Below are positions 6,417 to 8,516 of a DNA stretch of 8,516 nt, piece by piece (positions within the stretch are counted from its first letter, which is position 1; every line of letters starts with the position of its first letter). A program made the translations under genes and the position numbers. The notes beneath the pieces are model-generated. The model did not search any database. It saw only the letters and a list, made by a program, of their open reading frames with translations, and was not told the origin of the DNA. This DNA is from DATACQ01 sp036555515 (GTDB lineage Bacteria; Desulfobacterota; Binatia; UBA9968): the NCBI GenBank assembly GCA_036555515.1, contig DATBLC010000305.1, forward strand, positions 1 to 8,516, given 5' to 3'.

Positions 6417-6692
6417 CTAGCTGTTGCAGGCCTCTTTCAGGGCTTTGCCGGCGCGGAATTTCGGGACGCGCGAGGCAGGGATGTGAACCTCGGCGCCGGT
6501 GCGTGGATTGCGGCCGGTTGAGGCTTTGCGTTGCGCGACCTGAAAATTGCCAAAGCCCACGATCCGGACGGTATCGCCGACTTTCAAAGCCTTCTCGATA
6601 TTCTTGAACGTCGCGTCCACGGCCTTCTCGGCCGCATCCTTCGACAGATCAGATTCCTTCGCCACCTGGGCGACAAGTTCAGCTTTGTTCAC
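6417..6692 (-). CDS. hupB: HU family DNA-binding protein
   Basis: The 91-residue protein is a full-length HU: N-terminal helices MNKAELVAQVA, the turn GDTVRIVGFGNF (39-50), and the DNA-binding arm with GRNPRTG (60-66) and intercalating P63, ending VPKFRAGKALKEA. HU dimers bend and compact DNA and assist replication, repair and transcription in the nucleoid. The start is GTG at 6690-6692, supported by the conserved MNKAEL beginning and by AAAGGA 9 bases upstream; the nearby ATG at 6700-6702 is out of frame. The C-terminus carries a cysteine (C89). The gene lies downstream of lon, separated by the lon terminator, so it has its own promoter. This gene order is common in alphaproteobacteria. The identity is secure. 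Confidence 0.97.
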   Translation of the reverse strand: MNKAELVAQVAKESDLSKDAAEKAVDATFKNIEKALKVGDTVRIVGFGNFQVAQRKASTGRNPRTGAEVHIPASRVPKFRAGKALKEACNS

Positions 6693-6701
6693 GGGTGTTC
6701 A

Positions 6702-6707
6702 TCCTTT
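6702..6707 (-). promoter_or_regulatory. Ribosome binding site of the HU gene
   Basis: AAAGGA on the minus strand, 9 bases before GTG, decides the start of HU. It overlaps by one base an out-of-frame ATG (6700-6702), which is too close to the site to be used efficiently. The rest of the 118 bases up to the lon terminator must hold the HU promoter; I see no convincing -35/-10 pair there. Confidence 0.75.
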
Positions 6708-6814
6708 CGCTCGGCCTTAACTTGCGGAGGTCCTATCCCCCCACGGCCGCTTGGGTACGCTCCGAGTCACAAACAAGTGGTGTATGACTGAGCCAAAAAA
6801 CGCGGAAAATCAAC

Positions 6815-6850
6815 AAAAATGGTCCGGCCCGAGGACTCGAGCCGAACCAT
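6815..6850 (-). terminator. Intrinsic terminator of lon
   Basis: On the minus strand, a 14-bp stem with two G-U pairs and a 4-base loop (6819-6850) is followed by TTTTT and, a little further, TTTT. It begins 43 bases after the lon stop. A second small hairpin lies between stop and terminator, AACGGC/GCCGTT at 6867-6872 and 6880-6885, without a U tract. Together they separate lon transcription from HU. Confidence 0.92.
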
Positions 6851-6893
6851 AAAACTGAGGCAGGTTAACGGCAAAAAGCGCCGTTTTGCGCCA

Positions 6894-8516
<1,623 letters not shown>

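Noticed and set aside
6679..6702. Seven-codon frame overlapping the HU start (ATG at 6700-6702, TGA at 6679-6681)
   Set aside because: Its ATG overlaps the Shine-Dalgarno of HU itself, so it has no usable spacing; probably chance.
6819..6850. tRNA-like remnant: GGTTCGGCTCGAGTCC and a terminal ACCA on the minus strand
   Set aside because: The resemblance to a T arm is limited; the segment is fully explained as a 14-bp terminator stem followed by a U tract after lon.

Overview
The window looks like chromosome from an alphaproteobacterium, most likely of the Hyphomicrobiales (Rhizobiales). The basis is GC-rich coding sequence, the gene order lon - HU - tRNA-Val - tRNA-Asp on one strand, and protein and tRNA sequences of alphaproteobacterial type. 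Species cannot be fixed from the sequence alone.

Layout: bases 2-247 (+) are the C-terminal end of an acetoacetate decarboxylase family gene. After a 172-base gap, five tightly packed plus-strand genes (420-5399) form one apparent operon: a GT4 glycosyltransferase, a PqqD-like small protein with an unusual C-terminal tail, an HPr-kinase-like P-loop ATPase/kinase, a short GT2 glycosyltransferase, and a large nucleotidyltransferase-fold protein with two extra C-terminal modules. The gaps are +3, -31, +2 and -4 bases. The minus-strand block converges on it: tRNA-Asp(GTC) at 5439-5515, an FkbM-type SAM methyltransferase at 5581-6207, tRNA-Val(TAC) at 6229-6304, an HU DNA-binding protein gene with its intrinsic terminator, and the C-terminal two thirds of the Lon protease gene with its own intrinsic terminator.

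The right half is ordinary core genome, except that a methyltransferase gene sits between the two tRNA genes. The left operon is accessory in character: its hand-counted GC is lower than in lon, and it ends 39 bases from the 3' end of tRNA-Asp.

The most interesting content is the operon. A PqqD-like (RiPP recognition element) protein, an HPr-kinase-like enzyme and a nucleotidyltransferase (NTP_transf_5-like) are known together in lasso-peptide tailoring clusters and in the so-called HPr-rel-A gene sets. Here they come with two glycosyltransferases and without any lasso protease/cyclase or free precursor peptide. The PqqD-like protein carries a tail resembling a lasso-type leader (W-x2-P, Y-x-D-M, then DPVH and GWP). 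A possible reading is a peptide- or protein-directed phosphorylation/nucleotidylation system coupled to surface-glycan synthesis, in which the recognition domain and a substrate-like segment lie on one chain. That reading is inference.
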